Assembly (NCBI GenBank): GCA_951640195.1
Contig: OX621166.1
Coordinates: 310,001 to 374,000 of the forward strand
From: Porpolomopsis calyptriformis
Lineage: Eukaryota > Basidiomycota > Agaricomycetes > Agaricales > Hygrophoraceae
Reading direction: 5' to 3'
DNA: 64,000 nt
Shown: in pieces, positions 43,328 through 55,836 of the stretch
Layout: each line of letters opens with the position of its first letter
Numbering within the stretch: the first letter of the stretch is position 1
The notes under the pieces: generated by a model
Database searches by the model: none
What the model was told of the DNA's origin: nothing
What the model saw: only the letters and a program-made list of their open reading frames with translations
Made by a program: the position numbers and the translations under genes

Positions 43328-45423
43328 CCATCTCAGACACAGCTAAACACTGAAGCGAAGATTCTTATAGACTGAGCTCGCCACAGCAATGGTCCCTTCA
43401 CCAAGGCCATGTGACTTATTGCACAGCCATGCGTGACGGCGTGACAGATTTTACCCCACACTGAACAGCAGTGCGGGATAACCAATCTCGAAGCACTTTC
43501 ACTAAGGAAATAGCGTGAATTCTACACGAGGTCAGCCTCATAAGCTCGTAAGATGTGGTTCAGCTCTTTCTTTTGCAAAGGACGACACGTTGATGAATGG
43601 TGGGAGAGCTGATGGTAATTTGAATATGAGCATGCCGAATAATTTTCTGTTCCGAAAAGAAATCGAGCTTAAGATTTTACGATGACTCCCAGCGTAAGGC
43701 GTTCAGGTACGGCAGTGTCCATTGCATAAAGGTACAAGATTTTGAGAAAACAAATTTGGTGATAGTTTGGCGAGATATTTCGATGATGTCTGGATCAGTG
43801 TGAATGCAGTAGTACGGTAACCAGACACGTATTGATCCGGTCAAGATGAACAACTCACTGACAAGAACAAAGGCAATTACAATACGTAGATTTGAGAAAA
43901 ATCATAATCCAGAGATTGATACTAAACCGATGTTGGATTAGCCTCTCCTCGCGATTCCCTTTACTGAGCGCATTGATCGAACCTGGCTATGGTCTGCCAA
44001 ACGACATTTTAGAACTCCCATGCCAAAAAAGAAATGGAATGAGTAACCATTGGCACTGGGACCACGGATGATGTCAGTCTAATCAGTCTTCCTAGTACTA
44101 CTCACCCAAAAAGCGATCATTCTCTGGCGTATGAGGGAAACTTGGAAATCTCTCTCTTACCAAGGACAAGCAGGCCGCGGATGCCCCACAAGCACCCGAC
44201 GTCAGCCCAACTCCGGGAAAGCCAGTATTGACCTGGAGAATACCATCGATTGACCCAAGCGAACGAAGCGGGCAGCGTCGATGGGGCACACTCTGTTCAG
44301 GCGCAGACCGTGCCCGACTGAGGGGAGTATTGTCTCGACGATTTTATAATTCAATGCGGTCCGATGTTTCCATAAGTTTGGGGGTGCGAAGCCAGGGACA
44401 ATGGACGGCAAAAACGAGGGGTGTGTGCTCTGGGAAGATGAAGATCAGCTCCAATATGAATTTGAAATATCATTATCATTGTTCTTAATCATGGAGATGC
44501 TGGTTTAACCTGTGAATACCAAATCAGATGCAGACTCAGACCTAAACCCCCCCTGCCCGGTAAATCACCGAGGACCTGACGGATTGCCCGAGATGGCCAT
44601 GCAGTTACGCCGTATTACCAAATGTGTCCTCTCGTCATTTTCTGGGAGTGTGTGTGACCGCCAGAAGAGTGAAAGCACCCCAAGATGACGTCTGAGATTT
44701 CCAATCGCCCAGTAATCCTTGCAGAATGGAGGGCAAACAGTGAAGTCGCCATACCGAGATCCTGATTATCTGAATCACGGTGCACGGATGTAGAGGCTCC
44801 TTTCATCCCCTTCAGTATACGCCTTGTTAGCTTGTGGTAGTGAAATTTGACTCCATGTGGGTCAAGTGACTTGGTATAAGCCGAATGATTGGACACCATA
44901 AGAACGCCTCACTGTTGTGCCGCTGGTCACACATAAACATGATTGGGGTCCTTGAGTCACGCGTATGCAGCCAAGACGGAGTTGTAAAACTATCGCTTTC
45001 GCGCAACGACATTGTCATGGAGGCAAAGGACAAGTATGATCGAACGCTGTCCTCATATTGCATTGTATAACCGGACAAAATATCGTGAATTTATTATAAC
45101 GAACAGAGATAAAGAAGTCCCCTCACAATTTCGATCTCTCCAATGCTTCACCTCCCCTCACACATCCAAATCACACAAGCAAAGGCCACACTCCGGTGCT
45201 CGCTGGGATCACCAAAGAGCCCCCAATCGTTAATCGCCTGCTCAGCAGGATGGTGGGAGCAAAGCTGGCAAGACGTCATATCCAGTGGGTGGGGGGGGGG
45301 GTAGGATACTTCCTCGGGATTCTGCTCATGATCAGAGTCGATCGCAGGACAACAGTTCTCTGGGAAACCGAAAGGAAGCAACACCTCGTGAATGCGCAGC
45401 GAGTTTCAGCAGGCTATATGATA
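43328..45423. other. 2.1-kb region without a convincing gene
   Basis: This lies to the right of the Gypsy target site and probably includes remaining Harbinger sequence. Short frames occur on both strands (longest about 95 codons, 44615-44899 -), none with a motif. A run of ten G lies near 45291-45300. Confidence 0.4.
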
Positions 45424-45909
45424 TTAACAACAGGACCATGGGCCAGATGAACAGCACCTACCAAGAGATCTCAGCAACGCAGGGTTCGTCGGGGAGAGTA
45501 TTCGTCGCATCGTCCATTGACACGTTAAATCCACGTGATCAATAGTGGGACAAACATGAGCAACAACACCCCGAAAATGGCCCGTTTCATCTTTCCACAC
45601 TCCGTACCAGTCATCGTCCGCTGTCAACGCCAACCGCTGTTGCGCAATAGTAACACCTTCACGTTTTGTCTCCACTCGTCCAAAAATCTCGCCAAACCGT
45701 GCGGGATCACCCAAGATCACCGTAACCAGCTTTTTTAAGGGTTTTACCTCCAGAAGCGCCGTTACTGGGGAATCCGCATAGAACGCGATGTCCTCTTTGA
45801 ACTTTTCGCAATCTTCACCTTCTGCGTCTTCACAAGGTCGGAAGAAAGCTGGCCGTGCTGGTCGGGATGGTTCGGGGGGAGACAGCAACCGAGGAGATGA
45901 TGTCGTCAC
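45424..45909 (-). CDS. doubtful ORF antisense to the SWR1 5' end
   Basis: This 161-codon frame (start [15 protein letters not shown]) reads as reasonable protein through about residue 125 (ALLEVKPLKKLVTVILGDPA, DDDWYGVWKDETGHFRG). I recognise no family. Its first 122 nt overlap the SWR1 first exon on the opposite strand, and it has no internal Met to start later. Either it is a real divergent gene and SWR1 starts elsewhere, or it is a chance frame. Confidence 0.3.
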   Translation of the reverse strand: MTTSSPRLLSPPEPSRPARPAFFRPCEDAEGEDCEKFKEDIAFYADSPVTALLEVKPLKKLVTVILGDPARFGEIFGRVETKREGVTIAQQRLALTADDDWYGVWKDETGHFRGVVAHVCPTIDHVDLTCQWTMRRILSPTNPALLRSLGRCCSSGPWSCC

Positions 45910-48900
45910 CGAAGAGCAGATTGGGGCTGAGAGAGCTCTTTTAGTTTCGGAGAGGCAGTCTCAACTTGCTGGTGTTTTGGACAGACATGATGATCTCGTA
46001 CGTTATATTTCGTTCTCTTTTTTTCTGAATTGTACCAATGAGGACCGCCGTTTGGACTAGGTTCGAGAAGTTTTTCATCTAGAAAAGTTTGTAACTATGG
46101 TCGCATTCGATCCCAAGGTCAGTTTTTTTTAAAAAAAAAAAAAACCTCTACAGTTCGGGTTCATTCCGCTTTAGGCTGCAAAAGAAGACAACTCTGCCGT
46201 TTTTCAGGAGGTTCGTGTTTTTCCTTTTATATACTGTCACATCTGTTCCTTGTTATGGAAATACTAATGAACGGGTTAGTACAAAGCTGGATATGACCTG
46301 CTTGAAAAGGCGTCGTCTGATACTTCTTCCCCAACCCGCAAGACTCGGAGCGCCCATTCTGAGAGGCTCCAGAATCTGGGAGCATCCATGATAAGCTCTC
46401 ACCCCGTGTCTTCCCACTCTAAATCAAAGAACTGGCCTACTAAATCAAGTAATGACGCTATATGGGATATCATTTCCAGTGCGAAAGGGAAAAATTGGAA
46501 GGGCAAGGGCGTTGCAATTGACGGTGGTGGGATGAATGGCAATGGAACAATGCATGGTGGCGTGACTGACTTTGGCGACCAACAATCTCTCGGTTCAGTG
46601 GATCGTGGCACAGACTCGCAGAAAGGTAAGGAGCAAACTATAGCAGCTAGTGTTGATGTCTCATTTCAAAACACGCAGATACTTCCTACCCTTTAGTTCA
46701 CAGTAACCACCTCCCCATACCACGGCCTAGCAAACGAAGAATGACAGATTCTCACCCTGCGAGTGGCCATCGTTCTCCTCCTCGCAAGAGACGCAAGACG
46801 GACCCACCTGAACCCATTCCTACAAGTCTTAATGATTGTAAAGATCCCCCTCCACCACTACTGCCCGCTCATCCATCAACTCCCAAAATACCTACTCGCT
46901 CCTCCGCCCGTCTCGTATCTCTCGTCTGTCTTGTGTTTTGCTGTGTATCCACCATATTGACCTAGCTTATATAGACCAACACCAGCCCCCATTCGTCAGA
47001 TGTTCATCGAAGCAGTCTATCTACTCTGCCTCACAACGTTAAGAATGAAAGTGTCCCTACTGCACCAATCTTCAAAATCAAAAGAGTCAGACTTCTTGTT
47101 CGTCGGCCACCACCCTCAGTCTCAAACCCCCGCCAACGCCCCCCCAAACCACGCTACGGGTCGTCTCTTACAACTTTCCTTTCTTCCTATAAAACGCTCG
47201 GAGGTCGAGAAGTTGAAGAAGAAGCCATAGGAAATATGGTGCGGCGTGATGCCGCCCTTCTGGATCGCATCGACTCTTTCCGTCAGCAGGGCCGACTTCT
47301 ATCTTTTAATGAAGGCTTTTCAGCCCATGTGGCTAACAGTATCAGTAACAAACCGTCAGTTATTGTTGAACCTAAACGCGGACCTGATGTATGGGACCAT
47401 GTGATCGCCGCTGTTGCATCGCAACCTCGGGTCCGCAGGTCCAACGGACGCCATATTGCGTCGCAAGTTGCGAGCAAAATCCAGGCCTATTGGGATGGGT
47501 TCGCAGCTAAAAAGGACAAAGCCAAATTACAAGAGGAGAAGCGGTTGAGGGCCTTAGCGAAGTCCACCATCAAACTAGTAATAAGTGAATGGAAGAAGGC
47601 CGTTTTTGTATGTCGTACTAAAATCTGTTGGTTGAAAGAGAGATGACCTGATGTTATGAATTCATTGTAGCATATTCGGGAACAAGAGCGTTTGCGTCTT
47701 GTGGCCGAGGAAAGGCGTCTCGGTCACGAACACCTTGACGCCATTCTTGATCAATCCGGGCAGATTCTTGAGACACAACATATAGATCTCAGAAGAGGCG
47801 ATATGTCCCGATCGCGCAGCCGATCTAGTAGTCGGTCTGCTCCTTTGCTGAGCGATGAGGCCGCCGGATCGTCAAGCGAAAATGCGGAAGAAGCCAGTGC
47901 ATGTTCGGAGGACGAGGAGCTTGGTGATGGGATTGGGCAAGACTTAATCGAGCCTGGCAGTTTGGATGATGCGAGTATGTCGTCGCGTACTGGAACGCCC
48001 GAGCGTGAAGGATCAATACCAGACATTCATAATGCATCGGATGGGGCTGACCGCGACGATGACGCTTATTCCACTACCCCAGTTGACGAAATGGTCGCGA
48101 TTGATTACTCCAGCGGCCGCTCATCATCCCCTTCTGGTCCTGATGTCACGGATGACAGGCTAGAGGATTATCATTTGCCACCTCCTCCCTCTCCTGAAGG
48201 ATCCGTCCACCCAGATGACTCGAACCTCCATGAAGCTCCTGATAGTCGATCCGACGATATCCAAGAAGCGGATACACCCCTCAACTTTGACATCGAGACA
48301 CAGAAAGACGAGGCTATTGAACAAGACCTAACTTCTTCGGTGGGAGACGGGGAGGTCGAGCAAGATCATGTCTCCGAAGATTCTGATCTTATAGATGCTG
48401 GAGATGAGGAGAAAGATATCTCCGCCGTATTCGAAATTGAGGACTTGCCAGGCACGATGGACGACACCCTCACGGCTCAGATATCCACAATTTCGCAGAC
48501 GGGCGATCTTGGAGAAGAGGTTATAGAAAGCCACGCGGACGCGTCTGCAGATGCTGCTGCGCCAGACATGGATGAGCAAGACCCGCAAGAAGACGTTTCT
48601 ATCCCTGACTATCTGAAGCCTTATGCAGTCGCACCAGTGGTTTGGGACCCTGAAACCAAAATCAAACCACCTGTGCTTCTTCGCGGAATCCTGCGGCCAT
48701 ATCAGCAATCAGGGCTCGAGTGGCTAGCGAGCTTGCATACGAACCATTTAAACGGGATCCTTGCAGATGAGATGGGTTTAGGGTGCGGATCTTTTCTTTA
48801 AAGTTTAACGGATGACTGATTTCACGATCAGGAAGACTATTCAATCTATATCGCTACTAGCTCATCTTGCTTGCGATATGGGCATCTGGGGACCGCATCT

Positions 48901-51364
48901 CATTGTAAGTATGTCTAGTACGCTCCCTTGCGCAACATTTGACCCGCTGTCATCAGGTTGTTCCAACAAGCGTCCTGCTGAACTGGGAAATGGAGTTCAA
49001 GAAATTCCTGCCAGGTTTCAGGGTCCTGAGTTACCACGGCAGTACGAAGCGACGCAAGGAACTTCGGCAGGGCTGGAACGATAAGCATCATTTCAATGTT
49101 TGCATCACTTCCTACACACTGGCCAGTCGAGATGCCCATATATTCAAGCGAAAGGCGTGGTATTATATGATACTCGACGAAGCGCACATGATCAAAAACT
49201 TCAAATCTCAGCGGTGGAACATCTTGCTCATGTTTCGGCCCTTCCGGCGACTCTTGCTCACGGGGACCCCCCTGCAAAACAACTTGACGGAACTATGGGC
49301 GTTGTTGCAATTTCTGATGTCAGGCACCAACTTTGCCAATTTAAAAGAATTCGGGGAATGGTTTTCGAGTAAGCTTGTCTCAACTACGTCGTGCCTATTC
49401 ACATCTTATACACCTGGCTCCCTAGATCCGCTGGAGAGAGCGATTGAAATGGGCAACGTATTAGATGATGAAGCCCTCCAGCGAGTATCCAAACTGCACA
49501 CTGTTCTGCGGCCTTACCTACTTCGCCGTTTGAAGCGAGATGTCGAGAAAGAGCTTCCACGCAAGTACGATCACCTTGTCCTGTGCCCGTTATCCAAGCG
49601 GCAACGATTTCTCTACGACGAGTTCCTGTCGCGTTCCCAGACACAAGATGCGTTGCAGTCCGGTATCTACCAAAAAGTTGCCAATATTCTTATGCAACTA
49701 CGGAAAGTTTGTAACCATCCAAACCTTTTCGAAGTCCGACCTATCGTCACCTCCTTTGCGATGGATCGTTCTGCTATTGCCGATTTCGAAATAAAAGAAC
49801 TTTTGATTCGTCGGCGGTTGCTAAATACAAGCGGGGAGACGCTTAACCTGGATGTGCTAGGACTACGATTTATTGACCGACAGAATACATCCATAATCGC
49901 AGCGCTCGAGTCGCGAAACCTTGATGCGACCTCTCATTTGCCTTTTTTCGCCGATCTGTCGAGGGATCCGCCCCCGAAGGATACTCGTTCTATCGCCGGC
50001 TTTAAACGATTCATGGTCCATCACCGACAAACAGAAACCATGGCTCGATGGTCTTATGTCAGATACCTTAATCGCTTGCGCTGTCATCGTCTACCTATTT
50101 ACAGCCAAGAGGTGATTGCCTTTGTTAAATCGCTCAATGACCCACTATTTCCTCCATCAACTCCACACCCTCGTGTTCGATACATGGATCGTGCAGACAA
50201 AGTCAGCTCCTTGATCAAACCACATGAAACAAGGGCAGCAGATATGGCAGATCTCATTGACAAGTTTGCGTTCGTCACTCCACCTGTGGTTGCTCTAGAT
50301 ATGCCTCGGATCCTATTCTCGGGGAGTGCGGCCATGGTCCGTGATACTGTTCGGACTACCAACATTGACGCCGTTCTCCACCGAGCGAGTGTTAAATTGC
50401 AAATTGCGTTTCCCGATCCTTCTTTGCTCCAATATGATTGTGGCAAGCTGCAAGAGCTCACTCGTCTTCTCCGGGAGAAAAAGGCTGGAGGACACCGTGT
50501 CCTTGTTTTTACCCAAATGACGAAGATTCTTGATATCTTGGAAATTTTCCTCAACTTTCATGGCTACCTTTATCTTCGATTAGACGGAGCGACAAAAATC
50601 GAAGATCGTCAGTACATTACTGAACGTTTCAACGCTGATTCTCGTGTGTTCTGCTTCATTGCGTCGTCGAGATCCGGGGGTGTTGGTATCAAGTAGGTCG
50701 TTTCTTTCCGTCGCACTCGAATTTTACCGAAGCTTCGACAGTCTCACGGGTGCAGATACGGTGGTGTTTTATGATAGTGATTTCAACCCTCAAATGGATA
50801 AACAATGCGAGGACAGGTGATTATTTATCATAAGTTTCATATTTGTGACTTAATTCTAGCGAAATTTTCAGAGCGCATCGTATTGGTCAAATCCGCGATG
50901 TTCACGTGTACCGTTTCATTTCTCAGCATACTGTTGAAGAAGCTATGCTACGAAAAGCAAACCAGAAACGATCACTAGACGATATCGTTATTCAAAAGGG
51001 TGAATTCGACTGGCGAACGCTATTCCGCGATGAAGCAGCTCTTACGCAGGCTTTGGGCGAATTCGAGGATAAGGAAGACGCGCATGCTGCAGCTGTCGCA
51101 GCCAGGGAGGAGGTTGTAATGGAAGGCGCAGATGAAGCTGACTTTGGAGGTGATGGTGAAGCAGATGGAGCCAGCAATTTACCAGTTGACAATGACAATG
51201 CGACAGCTGCGGCTCGTAACGACGGTGAGGAGGCGGAACCTGAGGATGAAGAAGTTCGGGAAGAGGATCCGGAGGAGGCAGAAGAAGAGGGAGGCACGAC
51301 GGTGGAATATATGGTGACGTTTGTTAGACGTGACTACGAATTCTTCAAAGATTGGCGGCTGTGA
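45788..51364 (+). CDS. SWR1: SWR1-type chromatin remodeling ATPase
   Basis: Large multi-exon gene, roughly 1,600 aa: the Swi2/Snf2 ATPase of the SWR1 complex, which exchanges H2A for H2A.Z. Order of parts: N-terminal segment ([13 protein letters not shown] joined by splicing to [19 protein letters not shown]), basic NLS-like RKRRK, HSA domain near 47.3-47.7 kb (actin/Arp binding), long acidic linker, then ATPase lobe 1 with [10 protein letters not shown], spliced to [13 protein letters not shown], the box DEAH and [12 protein letters not shown] long insert between lobes, typical of INO80/SWR1, spans about 49.8-50.4 kb. Lobe 2 has [19 protein letters not shown] and, across introns, GVGINLTGADTV and AHRIGQ. 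The tail is acidic and ends [14 protein letters not shown]. The start at 45788 is the only Met in its first exon but overlaps a minus-strand frame. Confidence 0.95.
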
Positions 51365-51638
51365 GGTCCTTTTTTGTGGAGGATTGCATCCGCTGTATAT
51401 TGGTACCATCGTCCGTGCATCATGGCAACGCTACAGACACTAGGATTGGTCTGACTTTGCAAACCTTTGCACATACAAGGTTTGGCCACGCATCAGCGAA
51501 ATACCTATTTTACCGTAGGTGCTGTTACACTTTGGGGCTACGTTGGCCACATTTTGTCCCTTTTTGTAGTGGTAATTGGAGTGATGAACATCCAGGATGA
51601 CTGATTTGGAGGCACTGTGATGAATTCCAAGATGATTA
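51365..51638. other. SWR1 3' flank
   Basis: A 274-bp interval with the probable SWR1 3' UTR. No gene is seen. Confidence 0.4.
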
Positions 51639-51843
51639 TGCAAAAACCTCCATCTCAGACTCCTCAATGCATCCAGAGACCTCCTCTTCTGACCAAGCAC
51701 TATTTCAACCTCCCTCACATGGACCTGGTGAGATCATTATTCTCTTCTCCACTGATCTCATCAGGTCCAAGTGAGGAAGCTCAAAATAGAGCTTGGTCAG
51801 AAGATGATGGATGCATTGAGGAGTCTGAGATGGAGGTTTTGCA
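51639..51843. repeat. foldback (MITE-like) inverted repeat
   Basis: Two arms of about 90 bp (51639-51733 and 51756-51843) are inverted copies of each other around a loop of roughly 20-25 bp. Shared blocks include AACCTCCATCTCAGACTCCT, CAATGCATCC and CTTCTGACCAAGC. The arms are clearly related but not identical, so this is an old foldback or MITE. The outer ends read TGCAAAA. No target duplication was identified. Confidence 0.85.
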
Positions 51844-51846
51844 AGC

Positions 51847-52245
51847 ATGCAAGACACATTGAGCAGATCACTCTCTCAGCCCATCAATGGGGGTAAGCTT
51901 TCCAGTTTAAGCCAAACCACAGATGAGTCGACCGCTCTACGGACGATAACGACAACAGCGACGGCAGGGGCGAATCAGCCTTCCTATGGCACCTTGCCTT
52001 CTTCTCGCACTCGTTTGTTCCAAAGAAACCCGTTCCGTCGACGTCTTCCTTCCTTTTTCGACATCACCCTACCGGGTTCGCAGTTCTTTTCAGCTTCTAC
52101 GTCTACATCTCCCGTATTGGGCAGTCCCTCTTATTTTCGCAGGATCAGCCAGCGTCCTATTTCCGCCTATGATGCACCGAGAGATAGTCAAAGTATGGAA
52201 ATGGCAGGAATCGTACCTCGACAGTGTCGAAGCAGTACCAGTTAA
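51847..52245 (+). CDS. doubtful Ser-rich ORF
   Basis: A 132-codon frame rich in Ser, Thr and Arg begins right after the foldback repeat. It contains FDITLPGSQFF and repeated SP/RRIS segments. I recognise no family, and overlapping frames in the same region look similar. It could be a first exon or chance. Confidence 0.25.
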   Translation: MQDTLSRSLSQPINGGKLSSLSQTTDESTALRTITTTATAGANQPSYGTLPSSRTRLFQRNPFRRRLPSFFDITLPGSQFFSASTSTSPVLGSPSYFRRISQRPISAYDAPRDSQSMEMAGIVPRQCRSSTS

Positions 52246-53629
52246 AAGCCTTCCACGCGCCTTCTGATGCTGCAGCTAGGTATTACCTAGGGAAAAAAAG
52301 ATGGAGTACCCCGAATGAACAATCGACTTATAGTGGTGCCATCATTTCTAAAGCCCGACGGCAGAAGGTTGCCGAAAGCAGCCAAGAACGGGAAGCACTT
52401 CATCCCAGCACTGAACTTTTTCCCGGTAGACCGCTGTTTTGATTCGTGGATTGATAAACCATCGCGATGTATATCAACGCTCGGGTTTTATCGAGGTTCG
52501 AGGTTAATGTTCACCCGTGAAGCCCATCCGTCCAGTCCTCTGTAAAGCAAGAGGTCGAGATTAGGGAAAGGTTAGTTTGGAAGACAACATGGAAATGCAC
52601 CAAATACTGACCCCCCTGCGCGGTTGTTTTGGGTGGAGGAACTACTGTCGTCGGACGAAACTGTTAATTGGGTGCGTCCACACCGCAACACGGTCGGGTG
52701 TCCTTGGAAGGATGCCGCTCCAGTGAATGCGGTGATTGGTGTAGCTCAACCGGATGCACCACCCCAACCTGACCCCACGGCAACCGCCAACGACACGAGA
52801 CTCGCCAATACCACACATCCCGCACACAATCAAACGACCCTTGTCGTGTAGCACCACCTAGTGGTCTAGCGTCAACTGGAAAGCGTGTCAGTAACAGGAA
52901 GGTAATCTAAGATGAGGATGATGACTTACCCAGGTCATGGCTTGTTCGCTGATTGAATGAAGAACAACAGTACGCTGCAGCTGAACCCCGCACTGAGCCC
53001 AGCTGCAGGAAGAATTGGACTCCGATGTCTTGACAGACAGGCTACCAGGGACAGTGTCTCGGGCAACCATGGAAGAGACAATGCGCGCCCTTAATCTGGC
53101 CAGCCGCTACGATCAAGCCTCGCGACCATTAAATCCACGAGACGGCAACCACACCCCACCCGTCTCATAGACCTGGCCGAAAAACTATCTCTTAGCCACC
53201 GGAGGTTTGGGGTGTATAATGCCTTCAGGTGACGATCAGCGGCAGGCATAACAAAGGCAATTCTACCAACGTACGTTTGGAATATCGATGAGGGGACGGG
53301 TAGCGAATAAAGAGTGAGCGTACCAAACCTTGTCATTGGACAGCAATCTACCCTTCATATCGGTCTCGAACTCACGCCTCGATGGGGGGACCTTGCCGAC
53401 AGGCCATCCAGAACAAAGCAGATGATGAAGGGAAGGTTTGGGAGCGAGCTCCTTTGGCTCCTTTGCACCCTTGCTGAAGACGTTGAAACAGTATTTGGCT
53501 GACATCGATCGATCGGTTGACAGTGACGTCATTGTCTGCTTGAACGCCTATTTCACAGGTAGATCGTACGGTTACGACCATCCACTACAACTGTGTTTGA
53601 CTTCACAGTACTATCTCCCTCCCCTTTCA
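52246..53629. other. 1.4-kb region without a convincing gene
   Basis: Several frames of 60-90 codons on both strands overlap, with no motif and no splice path I could follow. The minus-strand frames around 53091-53581 may be remnants upstream or downstream of the F-box gene but are not supported. Confidence 0.35.
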
Positions 53630-55389
53630 TCACAAACCTTGCATAACCCCCAGTTTGCCAGGGTACCTCTCGAAGGTTAGGACACGCTTTGGTGATCTCG
53701 TTCGTATTTTGTCGAGGGCAATGGGTTCTGATCGTTTAACAGGCCAGAGACGGATTCTGCCGATTTTGGTAAGGTGTGTCCAGCGGGAAAGGTAGGGTAG
53801 CCACGTGGTATGAGGAAAGGCGGTAGAGAACTGCAGAGAATCACGATTAAGAAAAAAAAGAAAGCCAGGAGTGAATGGCACAAATGCAGTCGATTACTCA
53901 CCGACTTCAAGAAGGACGACCGGTAAATCGAGAGATATTCAAGGTTCGGTGTGATTTCTATTAAACTTTCGATTTGTGAAACATTCTTGATACCGCGACA
54001 TTCAAGCACGGTCAAATTTGGCAAGCCTTCGCGCGTCATGCAGATGAGATTCTTTGATGGTGAGCTTTCACCGACATCCTGTCCATCAGCTGCGGCCCCC
54101 CAATGACATGGCAGTACGGTTCGTATGTCACGAATCCGAGATGGTTTTGGGAGTGCGTTAAGAGTGGGGCTCACGAGCTCTGGAGGCAGGCGTATCACCT
54201 GGAGCTCTGGCAGGGCACCGTCACGGAGGGATGTCGTCGGCGAGGTGCCGAGAAAGAAAGGAAGTGTGGGGTTTTTGTGAGCGGAGATATGAAGGAAGAC
54301 GAGAAGCTCGCGAAGATGTCGCGAGGTATTGAGGAAGGAAGTCATCATTTCGCTGTTGACGACGAAGCCTCCCAGTTCCAACGTGTGGAGATGGGGCATG
54401 CTTACGGTTGAAAGAATGGGAGTGATGTCAGTCAATGGGTGGACATTCGTGGAGAAGAAATAGTCGTAATGGAAAATCGTTAATGCTAACTTCTGTGGGA
54501 TGCCGGCACGCCCCCGATTACAAAGGTGATGGGTAAGATGTAAGTGTCTCATACCTGGAGGTTAGGACATCGGTTAAGCATTTCCTTCAAACGAGTCATA
54601 TCTACTCGAGCGGAGGGCAACTGGTCCTCTTCATCGGAATCATCGCTGTTGACCACCGCAGGTTGATCGTGAGGTGATGAATAGGACACATTCAGACGGA
54701 AGTGCGTGAGATTGGCAAGCGTGAAGATCTTTTTATTTGTTGAGCGGATATATATGCCAGGAAGCCATGGTATTAAAGCAAAAACTACTTACTGAACCGC
54801 GAATTATGGGTTGCGGATCTGGAAACAGCGTTTCATCAATGACTTGGAGTCTGCGCAACTGAGTGTGGTCCCTGAGGGCAGTCCAAATATCTTCTTGGTA
54901 TCTGCTGCCTTCACCGCTAAGCGTATCGCCAGGAGCATCCTTAGGAATCGCTATTTGGGCACCAAGGTTAATGACTGGCATCCGCCGATTCCAAGTAAAG
55001 CTTTCCAGATTGACCGTAACATGGAGAGCGAGTATCAACAGTCGCTCAGCATTCTCGACGTGTCCTCGAGTAGGCAATGGGTGCCCGTCCGGATCCTTCA
55101 CGCCACATTCCAACTCAGCAAGAGGAACCCTCTCGATCCCGACGAGGCTGTGCACCGAATGGTTTTCGCTCTGGATTTCTAGTTCTCGCACTCTCGAGGC
55201 GCAGGCCGGATTGGCGATGATACGATTCCAAACGGCGACATTCCCAAGCTTGCATCGGATCGAACGGTAGATGAATTCAGGCTTGGCAATGCTATAAAAT
55301 TGCTTGTTAGCAAGGCCGAATGCGAGGACATCTCCCCGAGAGGAGATAAAAGAAACCAGGTGAATGTAAACGTCTAGATTAAGCTTCAT
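53630..55389 (-). CDS. F-box/LRR-like protein
   Basis: Multi-exon gene. The N-terminus has an F-box-like helix pair (MKLNLDVYIHLVSFISSRGD, LAFGLANKQFYSIAKPEFIY), the part that would bind Skp1 in an SCF ubiquitin ligase. The rest is a chain of irregular leucine-rich repeats: HTQLRRLQVIDETLF, HLHTLELGGFVV, LPELQVIRLPPELV, LPNLTVLECRGIKNVS and TPNLEYLSIYRSSFL. An acidic stretch (SDDSDEEDQLPSA) lies near 54.6 kb. Such proteins form huge families in Agaricomycetes, and the substrate cannot be told. The start at 55389 was preferred; the frame is open to another Met at 55422. Confidence 0.75.
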
Positions 55390-55693
55390 GGTCAAGGATC
55401 CGGGGGTAAGTTGTGTTGTCACAAATTGTTGGTTGTAACACCCTTTCTGACTGCATTTCCGCTGGTACCTCAGTGAAGTCCATAAATGTGCCGATCAGCC
55501 TTGGGCGGTCAATCCTTATGATAGCCCTGCCTTCAGCTTGATCCAAGCCGTCCACGGCTATAATATTATGGCCTAATCGGCGTGCACGGTCAGCTTTGGA
55601 TCTCACTTCCCGCTGGTGTCTACGATTCATTTGATAGTGGCCATGGTATGCGTTACTCCAACAGTTTTGCTGTTGATCGGTTGATGAGCTCAT
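55379..55693 (-). CDS. doubtful 104-codon ORF upstream of the F-box gene
   Basis: This frame overlaps the F-box start region in another frame. It is Arg-rich in the middle (MNRRHQREVRSKADRARRLG) and has no known domain. It could be an upstream ORF in the 5' leader, a small gene or chance. Confidence 0.25.
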   Translation of the reverse strand: MSSSTDQQQNCWSNAYHGHYQMNRRHQREVRSKADRARRLGHNIIAVDGLDQAEGRAIIRIDRPRLIGTFMDFTEVPAEMQSERVLQPTICDNTTYPRILDHEA

Positions 55694-55715
55694 TACAGCA
55701 TTTGTACAGAGACAG

Positions 55716-55722
55716 TATAAAG
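55716..55722 (+). promoter_or_regulatory. TATA box of small secreted protein gene
   Basis: TATAAAG lies 115 bp before the start codon at 55837, a reasonable distance for a fungal core promoter. Confidence 0.45.
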
Positions 55723-55836
55723 TGCAGCGGGGAAATACCAGGATTCCTTAGCTCAGGCAGCCTTCCTCTATCTACCGCTGGTCGGTTTTTAACGCCTCCT
55801 CGCATTCACACCATCCTACGTCTCCTTCCCTTCAAA

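Noticed and set aside
31960..43480. Possible Harbinger terminal inverted repeats (a CAGTG...GGGGT...AAAAT pattern near 31970 and, inverted, near 43450)
   Set aside because: The match is short and gapped, and no 3-bp TTA/TAA duplication is visible, so the element ends were left open.
46120..46145. T8/A14 homopolymer block
   Set aside because: Lies in a SWR1 intron; a simple low-complexity tract without further structure.
48328..48708. 126-codon minus-strand frame
   Set aside because: Antisense to the acidic linker of SWR1; no family resemblance.
53091..53532. Overlapping minus-strand frames upstream of position 53.6 kb as a gene
   Set aside because: No conserved motif and no consistent GT-AG path connecting them.
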